A stretch of 64,000 nt of DNA, from NCBI GenBank assembly GCA_024349245.1, contig JALDNG010000024.1, forward strand, positions 8,352,501 to 8,416,500, given 5' to 3'. The translations under genes and the position numbers were made by a program. The notes under the pieces were generated by a model that was not told where the DNA came from, ran no database searches, and saw nothing but the letters and a program-made list of their open reading frames with translations. Positions 42,201-52,880 of this stretch are shown here, in pieces. The stretch's first letter is position 1, and every line of letters begins with the position of its first letter. Origin of the DNA: Neodontobutis hainanensis (Eukaryota > Chordata > Actinopteri > Gobiiformes > Odontobutidae).

Positions 42201-42973
42201 CAGCTTTTGCCACTCTGTCATAAACAAAACACAAGACGTCTTTCTCTTCTTCCCACACCAACGGTGCTCGGGTGCTGCCAAACAGAACAATCACTATCGC
42301 AGCCTCTTCTCCTTTCCAACACACTCTCTCTCTTGTCATTTCCCTCTCTCTATCTACTACAATATAAACAAAAGAGATCAGCAGAGGCTTTACCTCTGTG
42401 AGAACAACAATGAGGGCAATGTTTAAGGAGACAAAACAAAAGTGTGTACGAGATCAAAAAGGAGCGAGGAAGACAGAGATGCTAAAGACCTACAAAACGC
42501 TAACCAAACAAAAAAACAAACAATGAGCACATCGTGTCATATCCTATACCACCTCCTATACCATCTTCTTCCAGAATATGTATATGTACTCATGTCTGTA
42601 CAAATGACAACTAAGAGTAAAGACGTGGATGGCCTAACGACATTTTTATTCCCTTAGTTGCTCAAGCCAGGAGTCACTGTAAGCCTGGGTTCTCTGAAAC
42701 AAGATGAAAATATTGAGCCACATTGTGGTAGATGGATTGCTATTAGCAATAGGCAAGTGTCTATGTGCGTGTTTTACTATAAACAAATATTACTGTATAA
42801 ATTTAATATATAAGTTACCTAATATTATTATTTATATTATTTCATATATAAAACAGCAGAGTGAATACATTTTAAGAGTAACATTTCCAGGATTTGGTGT
42901 CAGCCCTGGATGCTGGCTGCTTTATCACTGTCACAGATGGATCCACAGAGTTAAGCTGCAGTTACTGCCAGGG

Positions 42974-43668
42974 TTTGGCTCTGGCTGTGTGAGGTGTTTG
43001 GTGTTTGGCTTGGAGAGCAAAAGGTTGAGAGAAACAAAGAGGAAGACAAACTCACATTAGCGAATAACCGTAAACTTTTAGATTGTGTATTTGACAGCTG
43101 TTGAATAAGTGTGTAAATGTGTGTCTGAAACGGTTCTACACCATTTCAAATTTCCAGAAAATTCCAGCTGAGATAATATTAGGTCATGAGCATGTGTTTG
43201 TATGTATATGTGGCCAGCCAATGGCAGAGCAGTGTGTGTGTCCGGGAGATTTGGCTGTGAAATGTGTTTTGCGTGTGTGAGCGGTTGCTGTGATGGTGTT
43301 TCTTGTGTGTGTGTGTGTGTGTTTTTTTTTCTAATGTGGCAAAAACTATAACACAGCCAGTGTTTGGCTGTGTGTGAAGACTACAGCGATGTTTGGCCCA
43401 TTGAGAGGTGTGCACCCATGATGGTGGCTGAGATACAACAATGTTTGGCTGTAGCTTACTGTATCTATGATATTCTCTGGCTGAGTGTGTGCTGTCTGGG
43501 GGTGTGTGCACAATTGTGACTAAAAGCGTGTTTGGCTTTACTTGTCAAAGTGTGCAACAAAGAAAACCATTTTGTTGTGTGTGGGTGTTTTTTATTTAAA
43601 TGTGTGTATCATTATTTAGCAGTGTTTATAGCAATAGTCCTGGCGGTCTTGAACACTGTGTGTTTGGC
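42974..43668 (+). repeat. Cluster of eight TTTGGC motifs (NFI half-sites)
   Basis: The hexamer TTTGGC starts at 42974, 43004, 43250, 43363, 43392, 43444, 43531 and 43663, always on the plus strand and usually as GTTTGGCT or GTTTGGC in TG-rich surroundings. Two copies share the longer context ACARCRATGTTTGGC (about 43383 and 43435), suggesting a degenerate minisatellite. TTGGC is the NFI half-site, and the cluster lies 0.6-1.3 kb downstream of the exon 2 donor. A short GT run (about 43304-43321) and T9 lie inside it. Repeat decay and regulatory function are both possible. Confidence 0.6.
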
Positions 43669-44282
43669 AGCAGCAGTCTGCGGCCTAAGAGCACAAGACT
43701 CACGCTCCATACTCACACTCTCTGGGCCGGGGCCAATTGACAATCCCTGGCTACAATGGCCTTATCATGGCACATACACTTTGACAGACTGAGGACAATC
43801 CTATAAACAGTGACTCTCACTGCTCGCACCAAAACACACAATTTGACAATGGTGATCATCATAAAAACAGGCATTCAAATTACTTCCTATAAAAACACTA
43901 AATATAGGCTCATATGCAGCTGCAAAAAGCCTTGTTTTTAAGAACAAACCCGTTTACCAGGGCACTCTGTCCCAGTGCTTTTCACACACATTCTCTAATC
44001 TGCTGATAAAATATTATCAATACTTCAAAGTATAAAAATATAGTTATTATAATTATATCTAAAATACATAATAACAGAAGCATTTTTTTCTGTAATAACA
44101 ATTGCAACTTGCTCCATTGTGCTTATCAATTACTTAAATTTTGTTCAATCACAGGAAGAAAAGCTCCAATTAAGTGAAGAGGTTAATAATAAAAATCTAT
44201 ATAAATGTGTGTTTTTGGGTTTATGTTTGCTACATTAAATGCACAGTGTTAATTGTGTGTAGATGTATTTAAGGTCACATAC

Positions 44283-44814
44283 CTGGCGCGTGGACGAAGT
44301 AGGCCAGGTAGAGGTCCAATTCTTTGACGGACACTCCGATGTGGTGCGGCTGGACACACAGGCCAGGGTTGGTACACTGTGGTGACTTGACCAGTCGCTC
44401 CCCATCTGTGCTCTCCAGGGGACTGCCCTTGAACAGGATGACCATCACCAGGTCCAGCCGCCACACCTTGTCGGCCTGGCGCAGGCAGTCGATGCGACGG
44501 ATCTTGCCCTTCTGGTCAGGGTTGGAAAGCACACAGCACGGGGGCTTTTTCCCTGTGATGGTGAGCACAAAGTCCTCACGGAACTCAGGCCGGATGTCCT
44601 TGCGGAGCTTGGCCAGCAGGCGCGAGGCCCACTTCTGCTTGATTTCTGGCTTCTCCCCCAGCAGTTCATCCTTCACGGCACGCTCTTCCTCCTTGGACAT
44701 GCGCTTCTCGTGCTTCTTGAAGTACTTGCGCTTTCGGGCCTGCAGGTTGAACCAGGTGTAGGCGAAGGCGCGGACATGGGGCAGCAGGGCCTCGATGAAG
44801 GGGTGGAATTCATC
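44283..44814 (-). CDS. nfix: nfix exon 2 (CTF/NF-I DNA-binding and dimerisation domain)
   Basis: This exon has 532 nt, the length characteristic of exon 2 across vertebrate NFI genes, entering in phase 0 and leaving in phase 1. The acceptor is CTCGTCCAG|GAT and the donor CCAG|GTATGT. It encodes about residues 10-186: DEFHPFIEALLPHVRAF at the start, then the basic helix with ARKRKYFKKHEKRMSK, WASRLLAKLRKDIRPE, GKKPPCCVLSNPDQKG, RRIDCLRQADKVWRLDLV and CVQPHHIGVSVKELDLYL. This is the whole N-terminal domain, including the MH1-like fold that binds TTGGC(N5)GCCAA as a dimer. Cysteines are at about 102, 103, 119, 156 and 162; the family relies on conserved cysteines here for DNA binding and redox sensitivity. 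IRRIDC and GEKPEIKQ are NFIX-like. One oddity is FKGSPLES, where most NFI proteins have FKGIPLES. Confidence 0.98.
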
Positions 44815-44932
44815 CTGGACGAGGGAGGAGGATGGGGGGAGGGCGGAAGAGTAAAGGGAGGGGGAGAACGGGGGAGAGAAGGACGGGGAGAGAGGCAATG
44901 GGGGTGAGGAGGGGAAGAGAGAAGACAGGCAG
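44815..44932 (-). promoter_or_regulatory. nfix: Long pyrimidine tract before exon 2 acceptor
   Basis: On the minus strand the roughly 115 nt before the exon 2 acceptor are dominated by C and T (repeated CCCCC, CTCTC and CCTCC). This is far longer than an ordinary polypyrimidine tract. The complementary plus strand has many G-runs. It is likely to bind splicing factors of the PTB/U2AF kind, which is inference. Confidence 0.55.
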
Positions 44933-45849
44933 TTAGCACCGGCGCGCAGCATGGAGGAGCGGCGCCTGCTCTGTGCTCCGTCAGAGAATGAGCGCCGCGA
45001 ACGAGAGACAAACAGACAGAGAGAAAGAGAGAGGAGAGAGAGGCATGCTGGAGACGCACACCTTACAGCCAACAGACACTTGTCCCCAAGAACAACGCAC
45101 TACACACAAGACACTTGACGGTACGGAAACCCTGACAGAGGACATTTTTATATTGGTCTCTTTCAAATCATAGAACAATAATTCCAGTGTTTGTATAAAT
45201 ACTACAATTTAAAGCATTACAACAACAGTAATATAAATGTTACTACTGAGATTAAATTGCTTTAAATAATTTGTAAATTCAAACCAATTCTGAAATGTAA
45301 ATAAAAATTAACAAATATTGTAAAATAATTTAATGTGCTGAGTTTAAACATGAAATACACAGTAGTTACCATTTTGCTCTTTCATCATAAATTCAACCCG
45401 CAGAGTGCAAAGAAAACAAAAATGCACCACCAAAACAGCAAATGTAGTGCAGCGTCAAAAAGGAGCATAAATTACAAAAAAAACAAATCTATAAAAATAC
45501 TTAGCAGAAGAAGCCAAAAGAGATGCTGAGAAAGTGTCCAATAAAAGCAGCAGGGGGGTAAAATCTGAGAAAGAGGGGGTGCGATGTAATACCAGCTCAG
45601 GAACACAGGAGGTACTGTGGCAGAAGTGGCACCAGAGGTCTGTTCAGGAGCACAGCAGAAGGAGAGAGTGTAGGCAAGTTCAACCAATCTCAGAAAAGTA
45701 AAAAAAAAAAAAAAGATAAAAATTCAACTTAAAAAATTATTTAAAAAGTATAAATTAGTTGAAAACTAAAACAAGCTTGAGGCAAAAAAAAAAAAGTTGG
45801 AAAATATCAAGAAAGCACAAAAAATGGTTGGCAAATCAGCGCATTCTAT

Positions 45850-46330
45850 TGGTTCAATTCTGTAGGATATGTGTACGACTCGCAGAGAGGGAGAGAGAGG
45901 GCTGGACAAGGGGATGCGGACGGAGGAGAAGAAGAAGAAGAAGAAGAAGAAAAAAAAAGCAAAACAAGAAGAGCGAATCAATGTTGGACGAGTGTGCACG
46001 ACCGCTGGCAAACCCGAGTGCAGCTTCTTTTTTCCCCCTTTTTCTCTCCAACTCTGTCTCTCTCTTCCTCTCCACTTTCCTTCTCTAACCATTGAATGAG
46101 TGTGTGCCAACGTGCGCAGGGCCCACCTATTTGGCACCGAGTCTCAGACAGTCCAGCCAATACGCACGCTCCAAGCATTGAAAAGGGAGGGAAGAGCGAC
46201 ATGGCAGAGCGAGAAGCGGGGAGGTGGGGGGTAGAGTTGGTGGTGGAGAGAAAGAAGAGAGAGCGATCGGGACGGAGGCAGGGATTGTGTGTGTGGTGCG
46301 GGCAGAAGGCGCGTCATTAGCCAAATATAC
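45850..46330 (-). promoter_or_regulatory. Candidate internal promoter / CpG-rich patch
   Basis: This patch is markedly richer in CpG than the surrounding AT-rich intron, with a CCAAT box (plus strand, within CAGCCAATACG near 46155), GTGCCAA and TTTGGCAC facing outward near 46106-46136, and a GA/CT-rich flank. It lies 1.0-1.5 kb upstream of exon 2 on the transcribed strand. NFI genes are known to use several alternative first exons spliced to exon 2. A minus-strand ATG at 46178 opens MLGAC, faintly like an alternative NFIX start I recall (MLPAC), but no clear in-phase donor follows it. This is a low-confidence call. Confidence 0.3.
45921..45958 (+). repeat. (GAA)n / purine run
   Basis: This is a run of GAAGAA triplets followed by a stretch of A. 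It is short and low in complexity. Confidence 0.8.
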
Positions 46331-47430
46331 AAGTTCCAATCTAGTGCAAAGGCAAAGTCCAGAGGATATTCATTTTACATGCGTCCAATCCAGACAGCGA
46401 CCGCCTCCTTTTGCCCCCACCCTAATGCCTTCGTCACCAGCCTGGTCACAGCCATCCCAGTGAACCACTCCAACTCCACCCCCACCCCCTTTCTGTCTGC
46501 TCGCGTTACACCACCTTGGCATTGGATGGCATGAGAAAACACAGGCCCAAAATCCCACTAGACCCTGGGACCAGCAGCTGCTCCTGGATTTACCACACAA
46601 ACAAAGAGAGGAGGGGGAAAGAAAATGCCCCCCACCCCCGACTACCACCCCAACAAAAAAATACCATCCAAAAACATGCTCCTGTTTCAAAATGCACATT
46701 TACATCCAAACTGGCCTATTCTTTTTTTTGTTTACTTCACTTTTAATGGCCCCGACAGCACAAATGCAGAAACACATTAAAAGTTTGGGTTACCAACTTG
46801 CTGGTGAGAGACAGGGTTGTGAATGGAGTTTGTGGTGTGTTGCTTATCAATAAGCTCAATATGTAGGCAAGTCATTCATCAATGATGCTTCACAGACAAA
46901 ATTGTAATTCAAATATTGGTGGGCACGGTCTACTGCAGTAAAATAATTTACATTTTTTTCATTACAGGCTATCATGAAATATACAATGAGACATTTTGAC
47001 TTGGCATTACCTCCAGACTGCAGGAGAACAAGCTGTACCCAGTGCACTAGGGGATTAATATTTAGGAGACAAAGACTTACACCATGGATTAATCGATGAA
47101 ATCTGATGCATTTATTGTCAGTAAAATTTTACACAACACAAACTTCCAAATGTACTGTGTATTAAATAGGTCAGGTCATTTAACAGCCAAATAATTAGAT
47201 GTAGTACAGGGTAGAACTGTAGGGAGCTGTCAAAGCTGGAGTGGGCAGTCACAAAAAGCTAACTTGTCATGTGGCAAAGTTAGGCGATCTGTGTTGAAGC
47301 CCCATGTCGTGAGAAGGACAGGCTGTCTGTGTGAACACCCTACAAAGGCCAGTGTCCTCTGGTTGGCTACACTGACCATTAGAATGAGCCTGGCCTGTTC
47401 CTCTGTCGATGTGTGACTGAGAAGCCAGGC

Positions 47431-47563
47431 CTGGCTAGTCCACTGACTGGCTGGCAGGTTCCTTTTAGGTTGGCTCAAAGGCTACAGGACTGGCCGACTA
47501 GCTGGCTAAGTGAACGACTGGTTGGCTACCCGGGTGGGGAGGTAGCTGTCTGCCTGGCTGGCT
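47431..47563 (+). repeat. Degenerate CTGGCT-rich repeat
   Basis: CTGGCT, TTGGCT or CTGGCC recurs about eight times over 135 nt (near 47431, 47448, 47470, 47490, 47502, 47517-47527 and 47554), often as GACTGGCTGGC. It looks like a decayed minisatellite. Like the intron 2 cluster it is rich in TGGC. Confidence 0.6.
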
Positions 47564-48676
47564 TGTCAGTGCTACTGCTGGGGGGGGGGTGCAGACCCAT
47601 CTGGACCAGGCAGAGCCGGGCCGGGTGCCGATTGTTCAGGCTAGCATACGTCTGCCTCTCACAGACACAATGAACAAGTGAAGAATGTGGGAAAGAAAGA
47701 AAATCGCAGTCTCTAAAAAAAAAAAAAAAAAAAATGGGCAAAAAGAACATGAGGAGATGGAATTAAAGAAATGAGAGCATTTGTTTTTGTTTAAGAATAA
47801 TGACAGGTGTGTTTGCTGCCTTTATAACAAAGACTAAAGGGATCTAGGTTTTTTAATGAAAGGGACACGTGCAAATAAAAAGGGCTTAAATATGTATTAC
47901 TTTGACTCTATCACAATGTCATTACAGAAATGTCAATGACAAAAATTTAAAAATTAAAAAAAATTGCATATTCTAAACTATCACTCATTGTAGATTTAGA
48001 GTAAGCATTAAAACATGAATAACGGGTTACCTTTAAGATTTCACTTCATAAAATCTACTGCCAAGTCTTTTCTGTGATCAAAAACTGAACCACAAAGAAA
48101 ATTATATGAGTAAAAAGGTCTGTACCATTTTCAATATATACAGCCAAGACATTTTATATTATTGGCCAGAGGTTTATTTGGCACCCTTCTAGTTTAATTT
48201 TCAAGCAATTTATTCTCTCAATCTTCCGCCTCGTCTACTGAACTGTTGGTATCTGCATTGCAATAATTTAAGCAAGAGCTCATCTTATCTCTTCATGCCA
48301 TGCTTTGTCTCTCTGAAATGATGACCTTTGTTCAGCAGACTGGGCAGAAAAATCTCCCCTCCTACTCTGATGGGCCAAGTCACAGTTCAACTCAGAGTGC
48401 AGCCTAGGAAAATGAAAGCCTCCTACAACAGCTGTAGTAAAACAAAAGACTTTGATACAGATATTGTAAGTTGTTTAAGACTTTGAACAGCACAAGAAAA
48501 CCTTTTGGGATTTTACACACAGCATAGCCTATCTATTCAGAGGTAATTACAATATAAAACGCCTAATTTTATTGTAGCTGACCCAGAAAACGAAAATCTT
48601 TTTTCGCATAAATCCTGCAAGTCTAAAAAATAAAAGGTAGGATGTCACAAGGTTAACTTTTTAACTTTTTGTTTTG

Positions 48677-48678
<2 letters not shown>

Positions 48679-48734
<56 letters not shown>
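48679..48734. repeat. (TA)n microsatellite, 56 nt
   Basis: This is a pure AT dinucleotide array in intron 1. Confidence 0.95.
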
Positions 48735-48737
<3 letters not shown>

Positions 48738-49698
48738 AAAGCTTCAGGTTTAATCTTTTTTACTCCTTAATTGTTGAGGCCTAATTTCACCTCTTGGTTT
48801 TTATGCTTCAAAAGCACGTAGCGTCCCACAAGCCCCGCGTTCACAACGGACTCAGCCTTTTCAATGGACAAAAAATTAATAAAGAGATAAATAATTTCTT
48901 TAAAAATATATATAAAATAACTCACCAACAAAAAGAAACTGTAGGTCTGTGAAAAAAAAAAAAAAAAAAAAAAAAGGTATAACCTACGCGCCTCTGCATT
49001 TTGGCCCACGCTCGTAGCCTGTGTCTGAACCCTGCCTCTAACGGTGCTCTGCTCCTTGCGTCCAACGTAGAGCTCTACACGTGACATATTTAACCTATCT
49101 GTCGTTTTAACTCACTTGACTCACACATATAAACATTTATAAATGCATAACTCTTTACGCGAACTGTAGCTGCACGTGCTTTGGGGAAGAGGCAGCCCTT
49201 GACTGCACCGCGGCCTACATGAAACAGAAAGGGTCAAATTTAAGTGTCGCACGGCTCAGTAGAAAAAAGGTTAAAAGCAGTAGTAGCCTATTAAAAGCGA
49301 AATTATATACCTCGACTGTAAACAGTGTGTTGGTTAGACTTTTATACAGTGCAGCGTAATGAGTTTACTTAATAATATGATTTGGCCCTGTTGGCATTAT
49401 TTAAAATGTTTGATTAACAAGCGTAACGAGGCCCGTTTTCCCACGTTAATTTGGCTCTAATAAGCTTACTTTTTTTAATCTTCAGGCTATGCTAATGTGT
49501 TTGAAACAAAGAGCATATAGCCCAACAATAAATGTCAATGTTAATGTATTCTGTGATTGATACTTGGTTTTGAGCACAAAGGAAAAACACATTTTTGCAA
49601 TTGTTAATGTTTTTTTTTTCAAGTTCACCAATGGATTATCATTTTATTAAAGGACTATAGGCTATAATCTTTAAATATTATTTGATTACAAACATTAT

Positions 49699-49823
<125 letters not shown>

Positions 49824-52549
49824 ATGTATAAGAAACATAAATAAAAATAAGGTACACACAATGACACAAAAACTGAGACAAATGAGAGCAATTTAGTTCC
49901 TGGGAAAGCTATTTTATCAAAGACATAACTAAAAAAATAAGATAAAGTACTGCACAACTATTAAATTATTACGTCCCTCAATTCAGATAGTAGTCAGTTT
50001 AACAAACAAAGGAGTCTAATCAAATGAGGAATAAAACTGGTGATGACCATGACTCTGGAGCTTATGAAACATAAAGTGGGATTCAGTTATTCTGACACAA
50101 GCCCACACGCATTCAAATGTGAACGTATTATTCCCCTTTAAAAAATAAATCCTCTATAATATTAAATTACTGCCAATCTTTAAAATTCCACCCAGCTCAG
50201 CTCAAACCAAGTCATCCCTTCTACTACTCACTGGAAATGGAAGAAACTTTCCTTCCTTTTGCTCTCTCTCATCGTTACAGATTGATGTAAAACGTGTGTC
50301 TGTGCATCGTTTGTAATTATGCCTGTTTACACACTGAAGCATTACTATGTGTGAAAGTCTGGAAGCCATTTGTGGCATGAGGCTGCAAGGGAAAGACAGA
50401 GCAAGTGAGCTTTGGACGGCTCCAGAGACACACAAACTGATGGCAAGCCGACGCTTCTAACACAACTGTGGACCTGGGTGATCTCACACTCAAATGTGTT
50501 TTTCAACTTTAAGCACATGAACACATTATATCAGGGAGTCCATAATGAGCTTTCTAACTACCCTAATGTATTTAGTTCCATTTAAATCAGTTTCATCTTC
50601 ATATAGTATTACAGTTATAAACGTAACTGTGCTCCCTCAAGAACAAATGATTAACTTTGAAAAATAAATTACATTCTGACAAATGTAAAATATACTTCAA
50701 AATCTTAATTGTTAAATCTAGATAATAATTCTAAGTTTTGATTTACAAGAGAAATGTCTTGTGAGAATTAAAAGGAGAATATTATACATTTGCTTCAAAT
50801 TAAAAAATATGTCTGTTTTAGGGATGATGTTATCTTAGGCTAAATAAAAGTGATCTGATTTATAGTTTTCAAACTAAATTATGAGACATGCTTTGAAAAA
50901 AAAAACCAACAAAAAGCATTTCAACATGTTACCTAAATTGGAAATCTGGTTTTATGAAGGCATACGTTAACTCAATACAGACTGTACAAGTGTTTACATT
51001 ATAATGTTATAGTGAGGTCTCAAACACACACATGCTGTCGGTGTGGACTTTTCCAACAAAAACCCTTCGACAAGTGTAGCTGTTCAAGTGGCAGTGTGAT
51101 ACTTGAACACTGTTCGTGTGTGAGAGGGGTGCTAATGTGGGCCGTTGATGGGACAGTGGGGCAGCTGTCCATTTCAACTGAAATGAACTGCTTTATATTG
51201 AAGCTTGCTTTATGTGTGCTGTACACACCTAGTGCTCCAGTCGCCACATGCCAGCAGCAGACACTGCCGGCCGTGCCCAGCCTACAGCTGTAGAGGGGGC
51301 TTTGAACCTCATGCTTAGCAAATACAGCAGGAATCAAGCAGATAATGAAACCAGATATGCTCTCCCCTCCATGCCCTACATGAGCAGGAGCCAAGGCCTG
51401 CTTCTCTCACACAAGAGATGCACTATTGAGAGAGTTTTCCTCACTCTTTCTCCCCCTCATTCTTTTATTTCGGCCCGGTCCTCCTTCTGCCAGTCGGCAA
51501 GGCGAAGTGCCAACCTCTCCCCAAAGTCGGGCAGAGTGCCCTCACCCTTTATGCAAATGCTTTACCACTAGGCAACTCACATATGCACTCTGTGCTCCCA
51601 CCACTAAAAACGGCACCAGGCTTTATTTTTTATTTTTTTCACTTCTACTCTGCAATCTTTCCTCTAAATCTGTTCTTGCAGGAGTCAACATAATTCTTTT
51701 TTCAAGCCACTTTTCTCTCTTGTAGCGCTGTCCGCCCCCAATAGCATTTTCTCCACTCTCCTTTCACTCTGGATGTCTTTCTCTGTTTTAATTTCATGTT
51801 ACTCAAACAACTTGACTCACCTACACTCTAACTTGTTCCCTCATTTTTCAGCCAGTGCCAGACAGGCAAGTGCATGAACTCCCTCCACCCTCCCCCGACT
51901 CTGATGCCACAACTCATCTCCTTCTCCTTTCCTTAAAGGTATAAACAAATTAAACCTTGATCTGCTGCAGCGCATCAAAACATTAGAGCCACTATTGGCA
52001 TTTACAATTAAATGTGCAGTTTGGAGGAAGCAAGTTGGCAGACTCCATCTTCACCTTAAATATATCCACTATTTTTGGGTGGTTTTTGGGTGCCTCCTTG
52101 TTTTGCTAAACTTAGATTAAATAGTATAGACCATATTCTCACACAAGAAAAGTGTAATAGTTTAGAACACATATTTTGAACATTTCAATAGATTTTAGGC
52201 TAGAATTATAAAATAATTACGTATATGTAAATAATATAATATTTAATAATATCAATAGCAGAACAAGTAGAAAATCTGACTAATTAAGAAGAATGATAAA
52301 ACAATAAAATAACTTCATGAAACCAACATAAAATATTAAAGTGAGGGGAAAATACTTTCACATAAAGCTGTATATTTACTTTACTAATTAGGTATAAGGG
52401 AAATACAGTGTTTTAAAGTAGGCACACTGCACATAATAGAAACTCCATTCAGATGAGATTGAGTCCAAAAATGTTCTACTAGTTTACACATGAGTGAAAA
52501 GTATTTAAGGAAAAGTCAAGCTTGCGGATTTACTTGAGCTTATCATTTG

Positions 52550-52880
52550 GGCTGGAGATTTGCCTGTGTGAGGCTGGCACTGCTAGGGTTAAATGCTGCC
52601 CGGTCCCTGTGGCAGGATATGAGCTGGGCATTTGCCTGTGCGCTGCATTGTCTATGCAGAGTTGCTCATGTTAGAGGTTAAGAGTGGGTGGCTGCTCCAA
52701 GTGGCTTCCTTTGCCACTCTGATCCCATTAGGGTTAAAAGGTGTCGGTTCCAAATGGCTTCCTGAGAGCTGGGTCTTAATCTCTGCTACACATGACGCCT
52801 CTCCCTGAGCTGGCATTGTGAGGGTTAAAGGTCGCTCTGCCCATTTTCAGTGGCATTCCCTGCAGGGCAAGTGCCATGCC
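52550..52880 (+). repeat. Degenerate repeat with AGGGTTAAA and GCTGGCA motifs
   Basis: AGGGTTAAA occurs at 52585, 52730 and 52821, with a variant AGAGGTTAAG at 52673. GCTGGCAYTG directly precedes the first and last copies. ATTTGCCTGTG occurs at 52558 and 52630, and TGGCTTCCT at 52702 and 52755. The motifs are interspersed at 56-91 bp, suggesting a diverged tandem repeat or a module of repeated binding sites. No family is recognised. Confidence 0.55.

Noticed and set aside
44815..45072. Upstream extension of the exon 2 open frame by about 86 codons (MAVRC... and MLRAG...)
   Set aside because: The extension is a translation of the pyrimidine-rich intron before a good acceptor. The NFI family splices in MYSPYCLTQ exactly at DEFHPF, and exon 2 then has the canonical 532 nt. 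A retained-intron isoform cannot be excluded, but nothing supports it.
45766..46137. Open frames around 45.8-46.3 kb on both strands
   Set aside because: They are low-complexity readings of GAA/A-rich and CT-rich DNA with no domain.
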